From: an uncultured Pseudomonadota bacterium
Lineage (GTDB): Bacteria; Pseudomonadota; Gammaproteobacteria; Burkholderiales; SG8-41
Assembly: GCA_946885605.1 (NCBI GenBank)
Contig: CAMPGR010000188.1
Span: 1-5,234, forward strand
Length of the DNA: 5,234 nucleotides
Direction of reading: 5' to 3'
The notes beneath the pieces are model-generated. The model made no database searches. It had not been told where the DNA came from and saw only the letters and a list, made by a program, of their open reading frames with translations. Shown here piece by piece: positions 5,189 through 5,234 of the stretch. Position 1 is the first letter of the stretch. Every line of letters begins with the position of its first letter. A program made the translations under genes and the position numbers.

Positions 5189-5204
5189 GGGGACAGAGCA
5201 CTAA
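5189..5204. repeat. Possible REP-like remnant
   Basis: GGGGACAGAGCACTAA starts with GGGGACAGA, a core I recall from short intergenic repeats in many beta- and gammaproteobacteria, some associated with REP-type transposases. TGCTC (5183-5187) and GAGCA (5196-5200) form a 5-bp inverted repeat across it. This is the only copy in the window, so the identification rests on resemblance. The rest of 5155-5234 shows only small palindromes (AAGGCCTT, CTTGCAAG) and no gene. Confidence 0.25.
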
Positions 5205-5234
5205 GCCGCTTGCAAGTCCCGCTAGAGCTTTTTA

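Noticed and set aside
5109..5201. N-terminal extension of the SDR frame up to 5201
   Set aside because: The 31 added residues are not SDR-like, and AAGGGAG is correctly spaced to ATG 5108.
4350..5204. Plus-strand open frame of about 284 codons opposite the SDR
   Set aside because: The minus strand encodes an unmistakable SDR over the same bases. The antisense product has no motifs.
1..5234. A defence, mobile or biosynthetic system spanning the window
   Set aside because: The five genes are housekeeping-type or unknown, face alternating directions and show no shared pathway, mobile-element gene or long repeat array.

Overview
The window looks like a chromosomal segment of a GC-rich Gram-negative bacterium, most likely a betaproteobacterium. 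The clues are an AsmA-type envelope protein, an outer-membrane beta-barrel with a cleavable signal peptide, high GC with strong GC-ending codon use, and TATAAT-like boxes followed by AATCGCYGC. The taxonomic placement is inference. No rRNA, tRNA, CRISPR array, transposase, integrase or phage gene is visible.

There are five protein genes in alternating orientations. (1) 25-642 (+) is an AlkB-family Fe(II)/2-oxoglutarate dioxygenase with a GTG start. (2) 699-2639 (-) is a 646-aa AsmA-family protein, convergent with alkB across 56 bp. A near-perfect 22-bp tandem duplication spans the alkB stop codon and enters this gap. (3) 2834-3619 (+) is an outer-membrane beta-barrel (transporter / MetA-pathway-like) protein with a probable TTG start. 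It diverges from the AsmA gene across a 194-bp region holding a consensus -10 box, a perfect inverted repeat and a direct repeat. (4) 3690-4298 (+) is an unrecognised five-helix inner-membrane protein with no Shine-Dalgarno and a -10-like box placed as for a leaderless mRNA. (5) 4329-5108 (-) is a short-chain dehydrogenase/reductase (SDR) that keeps the Rossmann glycine motif, NNAG and the catalytic-type Tyr but lacks the classical Asn, Ser and Lys. It converges on gene 4 across 30 bp that include part of a hairpin.

The genes do not form one operon or an evident joint pathway. The AsmA-like protein and the beta-barrel share a divergent control region and both belong to the envelope, so co-regulation is plausible. 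AlkB (nucleic-acid repair), the membrane protein and the SDR look like independent units. I found no convincing new multi-gene system. The most worthwhile points are the SDR's rewritten active site, the duplication at the alkB stop, the divergent control region, the possible leaderless gene, and a short REP-like remnant near the right edge. No gene-free stretch exceeds 300 bases; the longest is the 194-bp divergent region.
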